Part shown: positions 38,122 to 46,429 of the stretch, in pieces
Layout: every line of letters starts with the position of its first letter
How positions within the stretch are numbered: position 1 is the stretch's first letter
Origin: Cladocopium goreaui
Lineage: Eukaryota > Sar > Dinophyceae > Suessiales > Symbiodiniaceae
Direction of reading: 5' to 3'
Assembly: GCA_947184155.2 (NCBI GenBank)
Contig: CAMXCT020005135.1
Span: 355,657 to 419,656 of the forward strand
Length of the DNA stretch: 64,000 nt
Made by a program: the position numbers and the translations under genes
The notes under the pieces: generated by a model
What the model saw: only the letters and a program-made list of their open reading frames with translations
What the model was told of the DNA's origin: nothing
The model's database searches: none

Positions 38122-38187
38122 AGGCTGCGGGTTGGCCTAGGAAGGTGAAAAGGGATGGGAAAGAGTCCAGCATTTGCTGGGGGTGGG

Positions 38188-38333
38188 CGCTTTTCAACTT
38201 CTTAAAATTAACGGCGGACCCACCGCTCCCACCCTCTTGAGAAAGAAAAGACTTCAGTCATTGAACGTGACCCGAAATCCAAGATTTCTTAACTGCATTG
38301 TGAGACAATTCGAAGACTAAAGTCTGCTTCATC
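38188..38333 (-). repeat. Split direct repeat A2
   Basis: 146 bp; the internal copy of the 5' terminal repeat A1, directly abutting B1. Confidence 0.95.
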
Positions 38334-38415
38334 GTCTAACTTGCAGTTGGCCACGTTGAAGCATGTAAACTCAAGCAATGCACTCTGTTTTCAACTGGGG
38401 CAGCGCAGACTGGCT
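38332..38415 (-). repeat. Split direct repeat B1
   Basis: 84 bp, identical to B2. It begins 7 bp after the stop codon of the RT gene and overlaps A2 by two bases (TC), forming the B1A2 junction. Confidence 0.95.
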
Positions 38416-38422
38416 TCCCCCA

Positions 38423-40111
38423 TCAACTCTGTGTTGCCGCAGTGAGGAAATTCTGTAAGTTGTTGAACCATGCCACTGCAGCACTTGACTCATCCATGCA
38501 AGGAGGCAGCAAAGGGTGTGATGCATTGCGAGATGGATAGTCACTGACATTCGCTTCTGTCGGCACTCGCGCGTACCAGGTACAAAGATTGTTCGAAGCC
38601 TCACGCTCAAGATGGTATCTCATCAGGGCAGAGGCATGAGAGCTCAAGCAAGCCCCTTTGATCAATGAAAACCTGGCACTGTCGTTGTCACCAAAACAAA
38701 TTTGTAAACCATCCTTCATTTTGTCAGACCAGAAATCCAACGCCAGAATTGATGCAGCCAACTCCAACTCATAAATGATCGTTTGCTTGACATCCGATCC
38801 AAAAAGCTGGCACACCGACGACTGTAAAGGGAATCCAAACCAGCCCACGCACTCACAAGATTCATTGAAGATAGCTGCACCTATGCCACCCTCCTTAAGC
38901 TCCGGCTCGTAAGCCGCATCCGAGAACACAAACCATTGTTGCACCGCCTTTGCAGAGACGATGCGGGGAATGCCAAGGGATAACCTTTTCATCATCACTT
39001 GAAGTCCAAAGGCAAGCTCGGGAGAAAGCTTTGCAGACCTGCTGTAGGCATGTTCCGACAACTGCTTCAGCACCAAAAGGCCTAGGCGGCCGTGTAGAAA
39101 GGAATCTGCAAAGCCCAGTTTGCCACGCAAGATAAGTGCATCCTGCTTACATAATTCTCCAGCTTGCAAAGTTGACACAATCAGTTCTTGCAGATCTTGG
39201 ATTCTTTGCTCTGTGTTGCGCACTGCAAGCACCCTTTCACCTGAGCTCGCCAAATCAAATTGTACCCCAAGCGCTTTGCAAACTGTCCCAAAGGCTGTGG
39301 CTTTTTTGCCATCCATATCAAACCTCCAACCTGTCAACATGAAAACCAGCTCCATGGAGTTTTTTGCAGACTCAACGCTTCCTGGTAGCGACGCCAGAAT
39401 GTAATCGTCGTAAAAGTTTGTCGTCAGCAAGAATAACTGACGTGTGCAAATCGTGTACAGCATCCTGGCCAGTCTAAGGAAGCTGTACACGCTATGCGTC
39501 GCTCCAAACGGCAAAGTGACAAGCTGGTATGTTTCAGGTCGATCTGTTTCGCAATTGTAAATGCAGAAGTATGAGAAGCGCAAATGATCTTCTCTGATCG
39601 GTACCTGCCTGTACGCACTTTTGAGGTCGTACGTCTTTGCGACCAGCGCACTGGCCTTTGACTCATCATTGCACCTTCTGAAGAATTCTCTGATGACCGC
39701 TGCAAATGTATCCACCATATGCAAATCAACCTTGTTGTGTGTTGATGCAGTGTCATCGATACCAGAGATCGAAAAATCGTCGATCATCCTTGTCTTTGCC
39801 TTTTGAACCAGCGGAAACCTTCGTGACACCACTCCACCTTCCGGAATGGAGTCCAGGGGCCCAATGGCCCAGCCTCGCTTCACTTCCTCCCTTGTTTCGC
39901 AAAGGAGCTGCCGATCCACCTCCAAGTCACCTGAGCTCTTACAAACAGCCAGTACTGCTTTGTTTCTCATTGGCGCCTCCTTCAGCAGCTGTGACATCGT
40001 TAGCATGCAAGGCTTGTAGAGCTCCTCAAAGACGTCACTCCGGGGTATTTCACCTGCCAAAGGTGATCCATGTCGTAGCAAGTCCAGCACGCCAGAATCT
40101 TCGTACTGCAT
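38423..40111 (-). CDS. Reverse transcriptase with RNase H
   Basis: 562 residues from the ATG at 40,111; a non-ATG extension overlaps the methyltransferase gene, so frameshifting cannot be excluded. RT motif A is TYDLKSAYRQVPI (about 160-172), motif B lies near TLPFGATHSVYSF, and the catalytic F-Y-D-D is at 233-236. RNase H residues are Asp in VFSDAAYE (398), Glu in IIYELELA (448), Asp in GDNDSA (475/477) and Asp in NVSDYPSR (524). All catalytic residues are intact. The arrangement fits DIRS-group polymerases, which lack a copia/gypsy-type integrase. It ends 7 bp before repeat B1. Confidence 0.9.
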   Translation of the reverse strand: MQYEDSGVLDLLRHGSPLAGEIPRSDVFEELYKPCMLTMSQLLKEAPMRNKAVLAVCKSSGDLEVDRQLLCETREEVKRGWAIGPLDSIPEGGVVSRRFPLVQKAKTRMIDDFSISGIDDTASTHNKVDLHMVDTFAAVIREFFRRCNDESKASALVAKTYDLKSAYRQVPIREDHLRFSYFCIYNCETDRPETYQLVTLPFGATHSVYSFLRLARMLYTICTRQLFLLTTNFYDDYILASLPGSVESAKNSMELVFMLTGWRFDMDGKKATAFGTVCKALGVQFDLASSGERVLAVRNTEQRIQDLQELIVSTLQAGELCKQDALILRGKLGFADSFLHGRLGLLVLKQLSEHAYSRSAKLSPELAFGLQVMMKRLSLGIPRIVSAKAVQQWFVFSDAAYEPELKEGGIGAAIFNESCECVGWFGFPLQSSVCQLFGSDVKQTIIYELELAASILALDFWSDKMKDGLQICFGDNDSARFSLIKGACLSSHASALMRYHLEREASNNLCTWYARVPTEANVSDYPSRNASHPLLPPCMDESSAAVAWFNNLQNFLTAATQS

Positions 40112-40131
40112 TTCCGCTAGGATCTCACCAG

Positions 40132-41265
40132 TTAATAAGATCCTCTTGCCACAGGTGGCTTGCCTGACATGTGGAGGACGCAAGGCCGCGTCTGACTGTT
40201 CTGCCAACACTCATCACTATCCACACGCAAAGACTCACCTGCAACCCCCATGTCAGAGTCTGCAGCGAAACATCCACGTAAAAAGCGTGAATGCTTTGGC
40301 ACAAGGACTGCTTGTTGTTGTTCAGTCCGCAGCTGAATTGAAGTTGCGAGCTTTCCCATAAGACCACAGGGAATGTCAGCAGGCTCTTTGGCGTAGAAGA
40401 CGGCTGTCTGTTGAAAGTCGGGCACCAAATGTGGAACTTTGGCACCTCGTGGCTGGCGACCTGCTGCAATCTGTGCATTCTTTGCTGAGAGTAAAGGATG
40501 GTCGACCATATCGTGTAAACAGTTTGGTCGCAATTGCACACCTTTGTTTGCAGCCACTTGCAACACCACTTGTACCAAAGCTATGCAGAGCTTTCGAGGG
40601 TACTGGGATTCTTCTGCTGTTGCCCATATCTTTTGGCCTTGTGCGTTTGTTGTGAATCCCCAACCAAGGTGTTTGTGAGTGCGGTCGCAAACAACGTCCA
40701 TCTGAGAAATTTCAGGAAAGGTGGCAATGATCCTTGTCCACTTGTCCCGCATTGATCCATACATGCATGCCTGAAAATCTGTAGCAAAAAGTGAATGAGC
40801 TCGCAAGAGATCCAGCACAAAGGGTATTACCCAAAGATAAGAGCCACGTGGATTCTCCATGGTGGCCAAAATACCTCGTCTCAAGCACAATGCAAAAAGA
40901 TGGCAAGTGTACCTGAACAGCTCATTTGCAATGTCAACCCTCCTGCGATCTACTGGTCCAAGCGTAGGTAATCCCATTGGATGTTCCAAAGACCTCAAAG
41001 GTTGCGGTGCAGCTGTCAGTTCGGGTCGGGGTACCTCCCGTGCCCTGCTCGTCGTTCCACAAACTGGGGCAAAGTGCACCCATAGCAAAAGAGGTGAAGA
41101 AAGCCACTCTTCTAAGAGCTCCCTGTCAGCTGCTTGCATCAAATCTAACTGATAGATTGTACTTCTTGAATTTTGCTTTCCAAACTTGTCGACTGCAATG
41201 CCACCAAGCCCATACTGCTTAGCCACTGACGTGAGGACAGCTCCACCAGCAAACACTTCAATCAT
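40132..41265 (-). CDS. DNA-methyltransferase-like protein of the element
   Basis: 377 residues from the ATG at 41,265. It has the order of motifs of a cytosine-5 methyltransferase: an AdoMet loop MIEVFAGGAVLTSVAK (residues 1-16), an acidic residue in GIAVDK (26), a Cys loop FAPVCGTTSRAR (Cys about 69), ENPRGSYLW (about 137-145, like the E-N-P/V motif) and a late YPRKLCIALVQVV like motif X. The Cys follows P-V instead of the usual P, so activity is uncertain. DIRS/PAT elements often carry a Dam-like adenine methyltransferase, and dinoflagellate retroelements with cytosine methyltransferases are known, but this diverged form in a recombinase element is not one I recognise. It might self-methylate element DNA (inference). 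Confidence 0.6.
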   Translation of the reverse strand: MIEVFAGGAVLTSVAKQYGLGGIAVDKFGKQNSRSTIYQLDLMQAADRELLEEWLSSPLLLWVHFAPVCGTTSRAREVPRPELTAAPQPLRSLEHPMGLPTLGPVDRRRVDIANELFRYTCHLFALCLRRGILATMENPRGSYLWVIPFVLDLLRAHSLFATDFQACMYGSMRDKWTRIIATFPEISQMDVVCDRTHKHLGWGFTTNAQGQKIWATAEESQYPRKLCIALVQVVLQVAANKGVQLRPNCLHDMVDHPLLSAKNAQIAAGRQPRGAKVPHLVPDFQQTAVFYAKEPADIPCGLMGKLATSIQLRTEQQQAVLVPKHSRFLRGCFAADSDMGVAGESLRVDSDECWQNSQTRPCVLHMSGKPPVARGSY

Positions 41266-41319
41266 GAATAACTGCTCAATGTGGAGTCCTTTGAAGTCCT
41301 TCTGCACATCAGGACCTAG

Positions 41320-42516
41320 TCACTTGTGCTGTTGCAACGAATGCGGTTGTTGGCACCGCGGTTCTGCACAAACATGCAATCCTTTTGGGCACCGATCCCC
41401 TGGTTTCACCGTTGATGACTGAGCGCAGCCAGCAGCTGTATTGAAAGCAAAACAAATTGGCTCATTTGCAGCAGTCTTGTAGTATTTTCCCCGTAGTTCT
41501 TGGGGCATAGGAGGTGCCTTTCCTTTGCCCCCTGCCTTTCCTTTTGATTTGCCACCATGCGACTTTCCACCCGAAGCCTGGTAAGGTGCAGGCCTGGATG
41601 GTGCTGCAGCTGTGCTCTGTATTGGTTTTGCCAAAGGGGCAAGGTACAACATGATTGCAGGGTCCAGCTTCAATGCTAGCAACGCCTCCCCAAGCGGGAA
41701 TGTTCCATCTGCTGCCTCACGTGTTGTTACACCCAACGTTGCAAGCCTTGCCCAAGCAGCTTTGTCACAACTCACGACTTGTGACAAGTTTGCACGACTG
41801 TAACCTGGTGGAACTTCGCGGTGTAGTGATTCAAATAGAAATGTCACCCAGGCATTGTGTTGCTGAAACGACATCACTCGTGCAAATGCTAAGGCGACGG
41901 CCCTTCTGCTCAATGCATAGTGCAGCTTTATCTCAGAATCAGTCTGGCAAGTCAACTTGTCATCCTGTTTAAGGATCAATGACCCTTTCTCCAACGTGAG
42001 CTCACGGGCTTTTGGAGTACCCTGAACCTCCATACTTCGTGAAATGCAAATTGCCGGCTCCAGCCATTTGACATTGTTGCTATCAAAAATTGCACAACAC
42101 TTGTCCAGCAAACTGTGGGACGGTTCAAGCTCACCACTGATTTCAAGTCCTCTGAGATCCTGACGGAGCCTTTCCATTCGCTGGGTACGTTCAGCGAAAG
42201 CAACTTTTCTGGGTTGCGTTTCATCACTCTGATCAATCTGTTGTCTCAACGTTGCAACCAGGTATGTATGAGCCTCAAAACCAAGCCTCTTCAAAGCTGC
42301 AGTCTCTGCTAAGGTCGGTGCACGGCCCAACGTATTCTGCAAGAAATCTGTCACTTCTTGGTTTTGTATTGGCTGTCCAGGCTGTCCAATCACAAATGCC
42401 AGCTTTGAAAGGCAGTCTACCTGAACTCCAGCTAAGGTTGTGACGAAACCTTGTCCCATGCCTAATCTTGCACATCTCTCCTCAAAATGCGCTGTGCTAT
42501 CAAGCAGGGAAGTCAT
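41320..42516 (-). CDS. Gag-like protein with C-terminal Cys/His zinc finger
   Basis: 398 residues from the ATG at 42,516, chosen because the upstream open extension is a hydrophobic run unlike Gag. The body is mainly helical. It is followed by an Ala/Pro and Gly/Lys-rich nucleic-acid-binding linker (GGKSHGGKSKGKAGGKGKAP), then a Cys/His cluster with C at about 355, 364, 376, 383 and 388 and H at 392 (PICFAFNTAAGCA; RCPKGLHVCAEPRCQQPH). This CCCH-like finger recurs in dinoflagellate element proteins (family knowledge). Likely role: packaging element RNA. The stop lies 54 bp before the next ATG. Confidence 0.65.
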   Translation of the reverse strand: MTSLLDSTAHFEERCARLGMGQGFVTTLAGVQVDCLSKLAFVIGQPGQPIQNQEVTDFLQNTLGRAPTLAETAALKRLGFEAHTYLVATLRQQIDQSDETQPRKVAFAERTQRMERLRQDLRGLEISGELEPSHSLLDKCCAIFDSNNVKWLEPAICISRSMEVQGTPKARELTLEKGSLILKQDDKLTCQTDSEIKLHYALSRRAVALAFARVMSFQQHNAWVTFLFESLHREVPPGYSRANLSQVVSCDKAAWARLATLGVTTREAADGTFPLGEALLALKLDPAIMLYLAPLAKPIQSTAAAPSRPAPYQASGGKSHGGKSKGKAGGKGKAPPMPQELRGKYYKTAANEPICFAFNTAAGCAQSSTVKPGDRCPKGLHVCAEPRCQQPHSLQQHK

Positions 42517-42849
42517 GTTCCTAACAAACGCGCAACGAAGCAGTGAAAAGAAAATCAAAACACATGTCATGCAACATGAAATCATCACAAAAAGCAACTG
42601 AAGTTCATGCAACTGCCGGTCAAACGTTTTTTAAATTAAAGAATGGGAAATCTTTGCAACTTTCTGCGGATTTGTTCTTTCTTTACTTGCAGCTTTCTGC
42701 ATGGGGAGCTTTCTCCACCTTGAGCCGCATTCAAATGAACATGAAATGATTTGCGGCTTTCTGCATGAACTTGTTGCAGCTTTCTGCCAACTGAGTGCCT
42801 TTGCACAATTCAACTCAAACCACTGCGGCAATCAAACTTTTTCTTCCAC
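42517..42849 (-). other. Spacer between recombinase and Gag genes with repeated motif
   Basis: Four to five copies of GCAGAAAGCYGCAA-like sequence (seen on the plus strand as tgcagctttctgc variants near 42,647, 42,688, 42,751 and 42,775) lie in the only sizeable non-coding gap of the element. A regulatory or internal-promoter role is possible but unproven. A non-ATG open extension of the Gag gene covers part of it and is hydrophobic, so it is probably not translated. Confidence 0.5.
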
Positions 42850-45204
42850 TCAGGCGGCCTGTCGCTTGGCTCTGCCCAATGCATTGTCAATCGCTCCGGT
42901 GAGCTGAGAAATTGTTCTGATTCTATTTGAGTCCTTTGGAAAACATTTCAAACACTTCGGCCAGCGCACTTTGATCTCTCTTGGCATCAACTGAAAATTC
43001 GCAGTGAGCTGAGCGCCACACGCGGCAACCTTCTGGCCATCTTTGACTCGGTGCATAATCGCACTCTTTCGGTGCTTGTAAAACTGCTGGCCCTCTGGCA
43101 CCCTGTCAACGTATGCATGGGCATCAGGCTGCTTCACATTGGCCTCATCGCTTGAGGACGTAGTGGTGTCACTTCCGCTCTCGCTGCCAGACGAGCTGTC
43201 CAGTTCAATGACACCAGTGTCCACAACCCCGAGGTCAAAAAGTGAGATGCTTGAAGCAGCTGCACAAATCTGAGCCTCATCAAGCTGCTCTTCCTTGATG
43301 CTGTCCATGTCACCTGCGACATTCACTTCCTCCATGGCTGTCTCAACAACATCCCTTGGCGCCTCCAAAACAGGCACAGGAGGGAAAGGAGTCATCGGCT
43401 GTTGTCCGACTACTCCAGGTTTTGGAGTACGAGCATATGGCGTGGCATATGGGTTTGGTGCCGTTGCCTCATCATCCAGGCCCAAACCAATCCGAACACG
43501 ATGAAGCATCATGCTCAGTTTTCTCAATGCTCGTGTCTGCAAGTACCTGCTATAGACCACCTCCGACCCTTGGAGTGCAGATGCATGGTGGCCCAAAACG
43601 GCACGCACCTCCTTGTCCAGCCCTGCCTTTGCTGCCCAGACCAGCAATGTAGTTTTCATTGAATGTGCCTTGAAGCTTTCACATCCATCTGTGCCCCTCA
43701 GGAGCAATCGCAACCATTCGGCAGCCTCCTGCGTCGTCAGAGGCCTAGCACCAAAAGATCCTCCCAGGCGCGGCGCCGGCAGCAGTGGACCCAATGGCAC
43801 ACGAAACAGATCCAGACCTGCCATCCTGTACACATCCATGAAAGTTTTGACCCATTCATCATGCGTCACACCCATCCATGGCACCACCAAAGGAAGGTAC
43901 TGTTCTCTCCTTGCTCCAATTGCCGATGTCTTGTGCTCAGCTGTATATAATGTAAGAAAGCCGTTCCTGCCTTCTTCCACAACCACATGATGGATGTACC
44001 TCAGGTCAGACCACCTTGCACGCCCATAAACGCAAATCAGCATGGCTCCAGCTCCCAACCTGTCAGTAAGGCATCCAGAGCCCTCCAAAATCTCATGAAG
44101 GCGTTGCAAGTTGCACAATTCAAGTGGTGCAGCTTGTCGAGTCGGACCCTTCTGCAGTTTCTCAATTGCAGCAAATCCCAAAAGCCTTCTTGAGTGCAGC
44201 ACCACATCAGACTCTCTCAACTCCAGGGTAAACTTCATGAATCTCACTGTTTCCAAAAAGGCAGAGGCATTTGTAAAACCACGTTCGTTTTCACGTCTCA
44301 AATCACGCAGCCAATGAAAGAAAGCCCAAACATCTGTTTCTGAAAATGGCAGGGGACTCACAAGAACTTGTTGTGCATCACTGCGCAGCTCTGCATGCCA
44401 CTTGAAATACCTCCGTAAGCTCGAGGCCCTCTTCAATAGAGTCTGTGGACTCTCGATTCCGAAACTTGCCTTTAAAGTCTCGTAGGCGCAGGCTCCGGAT
44501 GCATCTTTTTGCATATCCCTTGCCAAGATCTCTCCAACTCCGGTTGCATACCAGCTGCATGACAACAACTCCAACCATTGACCGCAAGCAAGTTCCAACA
44601 GCCGGTTTTTGTTTTCGAAATATTCCAAATCCTGTACATGTTTGACCACCTTGTCATAACATGAATCTAAAGTCTGAGTTCTAGCACCTTCAAGCGTCTC
44701 AGCTGCCGCGATCACTTGTTCCATCAAACCACTATCAGGTTCAGGCAGTTGATTCAAAGGAAGCTCCAATAAATTTGAATGCCCAAAAATTTCAGCAAAA
44801 ACTCCAGTCTCCCAAGGCAGCAAAAGATTTGAAGGCCGCTGTGCAAACTGTGAGTGATTTGCAGCTACTCCAAGCTGCCACTGTCCATGTCCAACAGTCG
44901 GCTGAGGTCCAAGCTGTGTCGCAACTGCAGCAACCTCCGAGTCACGCGCCAAACTAGGGCTTGGGCACTCAGACGCAGCCTGCTCTTTCTCAAGAGTTCC
45001 GCCGTTGTCCACTGACCAGATCACATCAGGTGACTCATGTCCGATCTGTGAAGCTTCATTGTACATGTGAGAACTGAGGGGCAAATCACTTGAAAAAGAA
45101 TCACCAACGTGTTCATCCATGGAGACATGTAACCAGTCACTAAACTGCTCCAAGCCAGCATCTTGTCCTGACTCTAAAGGTCCAGACCATCCAGCATCAT
45201 CCAT
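42850..45204 (-). CDS. Tyrosine recombinase (integrase) of the element
   Basis: Predicted to integrate a circular DNA copy of the element. From the first ATG it is 784 residues; a non-ATG extension of nine codons is open upstream. After about 200 residues of variable N-terminus and a helical core-binding region, the catalytic domain shows Arg in YGRARWSDLRYI (about 395), Lys in AEHKTS (425), His in KAHSMKTTLLVWAAKAGL (514), His in VLGHHAS (539/540) and the nucleophile Tyr in YSRYLQ (554). The second conserved Arg of the family (H-x-x-R) is Lys here (H-S-M-K). The C-terminus carries a Ser/acidic linker and a small Cys-containing module (ACGAQLTANF; WPKCLKCFP). Its position as first gene is unusual. 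Confidence 0.85.
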   Translation of the reverse strand: MDDAGWSGPLESGQDAGLEQFSDWLHVSMDEHVGDSFSSDLPLSSHMYNEASQIGHESPDVIWSVDNGGTLEKEQAASECPSPSLARDSEVAAVATQLGPQPTVGHGQWQLGVAANHSQFAQRPSNLLLPWETGVFAEIFGHSNLLELPLNQLPEPDSGLMEQVIAAAETLEGARTQTLDSCYDKVVKHVQDLEYFENKNRLLELACGQWLELLSCSWYATGVGEILARDMQKDASGACAYETLKASFGIESPQTLLKRASSLRRYFKWHAELRSDAQQVLVSPLPFSETDVWAFFHWLRDLRRENERGFTNASAFLETVRFMKFTLELRESDVVLHSRRLLGFAAIEKLQKGPTRQAAPLELCNLQRLHEILEGSGCLTDRLGAGAMLICVYGRARWSDLRYIHHVVVEEGRNGFLTLYTAEHKTSAIGARREQYLPLVVPWMGVTHDEWVKTFMDVYRMAGLDLFRVPLGPLLPAPRLGGSFGARPLTTQEAAEWLRLLLRGTDGCESFKAHSMKTTLLVWAAKAGLDKEVRAVLGHHASALQGSEVVYSRYLQTRALRKLSMMLHRVRIGLGLDDEATAPNPYATPYARTPKPGVVGQQPMTPFPPVPVLEAPRDVVETAMEEVNVAGDMDSIKEEQLDEAQICAAASSISLFDLGVVDTGVIELDSSSGSESGSDTTTSSSDEANVKQPDAHAYVDRVPEGQQFYKHRKSAIMHRVKDGQKVAACGAQLTANFQLMPREIKVRWPKCLKCFPKDSNRIRTISQLTGAIDNALGRAKRQAA

Positions 45205-45221
45205 GGCATGCCCCCCAAAGT

Positions 45222-45367
45222 CGCTTTTCAACTTCTTAAAATTAACGGCGGACCCACCGCTCCCACCCTCTTGAGAAAGAAAAGACTTCAGTCATTGAAC
45301 GTGACCCGAAATCCAAGATTTCTTAACTGCATTGTGAGATAATTCGAAGACTAAAGTCTGCTTCATC
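45222..45367 (-). repeat. Split direct repeat A1 (5' end of element)
   Basis: 146 bp, matching A2 except for one base (T here, C in A2, plus strand, near 45,339). The first gene's ATG lies 18 bp inside the element from this repeat. A small minus-strand reading frame from outside the element runs into it, suggesting the insertion broke an older frame. Confidence 0.95.
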
Positions 45368-46049
45368 ATCTGGATCGCTGACCTCGCACTGTTCTGCATC
45401 TCTATACCTTCTCAATCTCTCTGACTGGGTCTCTACATGCATCGACTCATCAGAGTCAGGGTCAGGGACTTCAGGAGTTCTGAAGATTTCTGCAAAAGTT
45501 CGCAGCAAATCCATGGTCATCTCAACTCGCTGAAGCTCCAAAAGTTTCAAGATGCACTTGTGGTCTCCTCATGGCTGTTTGAAAGGAGATTGCGTTCATC
45601 TCTTCCCAGATTGTATGTCGGTGAATTGTCATCTTCTGAAAGTTCATATTCTCATCGCTCAATGAGTTCAAAGTTTTCTCTCGATCTTGTAAGCTTGCAG
45701 TTGGCAGGTGATGCAAGCATGATTCAAGCCATCGTTGCATCTGTTGGTATCTCATTGCAGCACCTATGTTTCCAGTCTCTGTTGCGCGGCGTAGACGTCC
45801 ACGCACTCGCACCAGTGTCCATGTGACTAGGCCTTCAAGGCTTGTATATTCATGAGTCACCTGTGGTCCAATGAACGCGGTCAGAGTGTCAGGAAACAAC
45901 GGTACCTGAGCAATGTTGGGGTTCTTGTCAGAGCGCATCATGTACTGGGGAGGACCACCTTTGGGAGTCCAAAATCTATATACATTTCCAACCCCAAAAA
46001 CGGGCATCAAACAAATCGAACAATTTAATATGTCGCCCGGACTCCGCAA
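45368..46049 (-). CDS. Two open segments upstream of the element, unidentified
   Basis: On the minus strand, 46049-45522 is open (includes MRYQQMQRWLESCLHHLPTA and GPQVTHEYTSLEGLVTW), and a second frame from 45,550 continues with DLLRTFAEIFRTPEV and PDPDSDESMHVETQ, then crosses into A1 and stops. They may be pieces of one frameshifted older retroelement gene into which the recombinase element inserted. The peptide start TPKGGPPQYMMRS resembles TPRSGPPQYHEYP encoded near 53,390. No function assigned. Confidence 0.35.
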
Positions 46050-46054
46050 GAAAG

Positions 46055-46250
46055 CGCAAGATGCGCAAGATGCTGTTTTGAAATTTTTGAAGTTTTCAGT
46101 TTCAGTCGCGCTGACAAGGCGTTTGAAATTTTTGAGGTTTTTGAGGTTTTCAGTTTACTATGCAATTTACAAGATGAACCGCGGCTTTGAGATTTTTGAG
46201 GTTTTCAGTTTCAATCGCACTGACAAGGTGTTTGAGATTTTTTTGTCCAA
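46055..46250. repeat. Degenerate repeat rich in ttttgaggttttcag
   Basis: About four copies of gaaatttttgaggttttcag, with two or three copies of a following cgctgacaaggcg-type string. It is non-coding. Confidence 0.7.
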
Positions 46251-46429
46251 CGGGGACTCGGGATACTATAATACTATTAGAAGGGGTCCCAAGCAGGTGG
46301 CCACCAAGGGTCCGGCCATCATTCCCCCGAAAGCTCTTAGAATTTTAGTCCGGATCTGTTCCCAAGTCCCTGCCAAGGTACAAAGTGCCCTTCTTGTTGC
46401 ATGCGTTAGGAGTCTAGAGGGACGAAGGG

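Larger units (their letters stand above)
38038..45367 (-). mobile_element. Tyrosine-recombinase retrotransposon with split direct repeats
   Basis: A complete-looking element of 7,330 bp. Reading the minus strand: repeat A1 (45367-45222), four genes, repeat B1 (38415-38332), A2 (38333-38188), a 66-bp spacer, and B2 (38121-38038). This A1 - genes - B1A2 - B2 layout is that of PAT/Ngaro-type elements, where a circle made by joining B2 to A1 recreates the B1A2 junction. Gene order is recombinase, Gag-like, methyltransferase-like, RT/RNase H; known relatives normally carry the recombinase last. All four frames are intact and the repeats nearly identical, so the copy is young. The flanking DNA shows no target duplication, as expected for recombinase integration. 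Confidence 0.88.
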
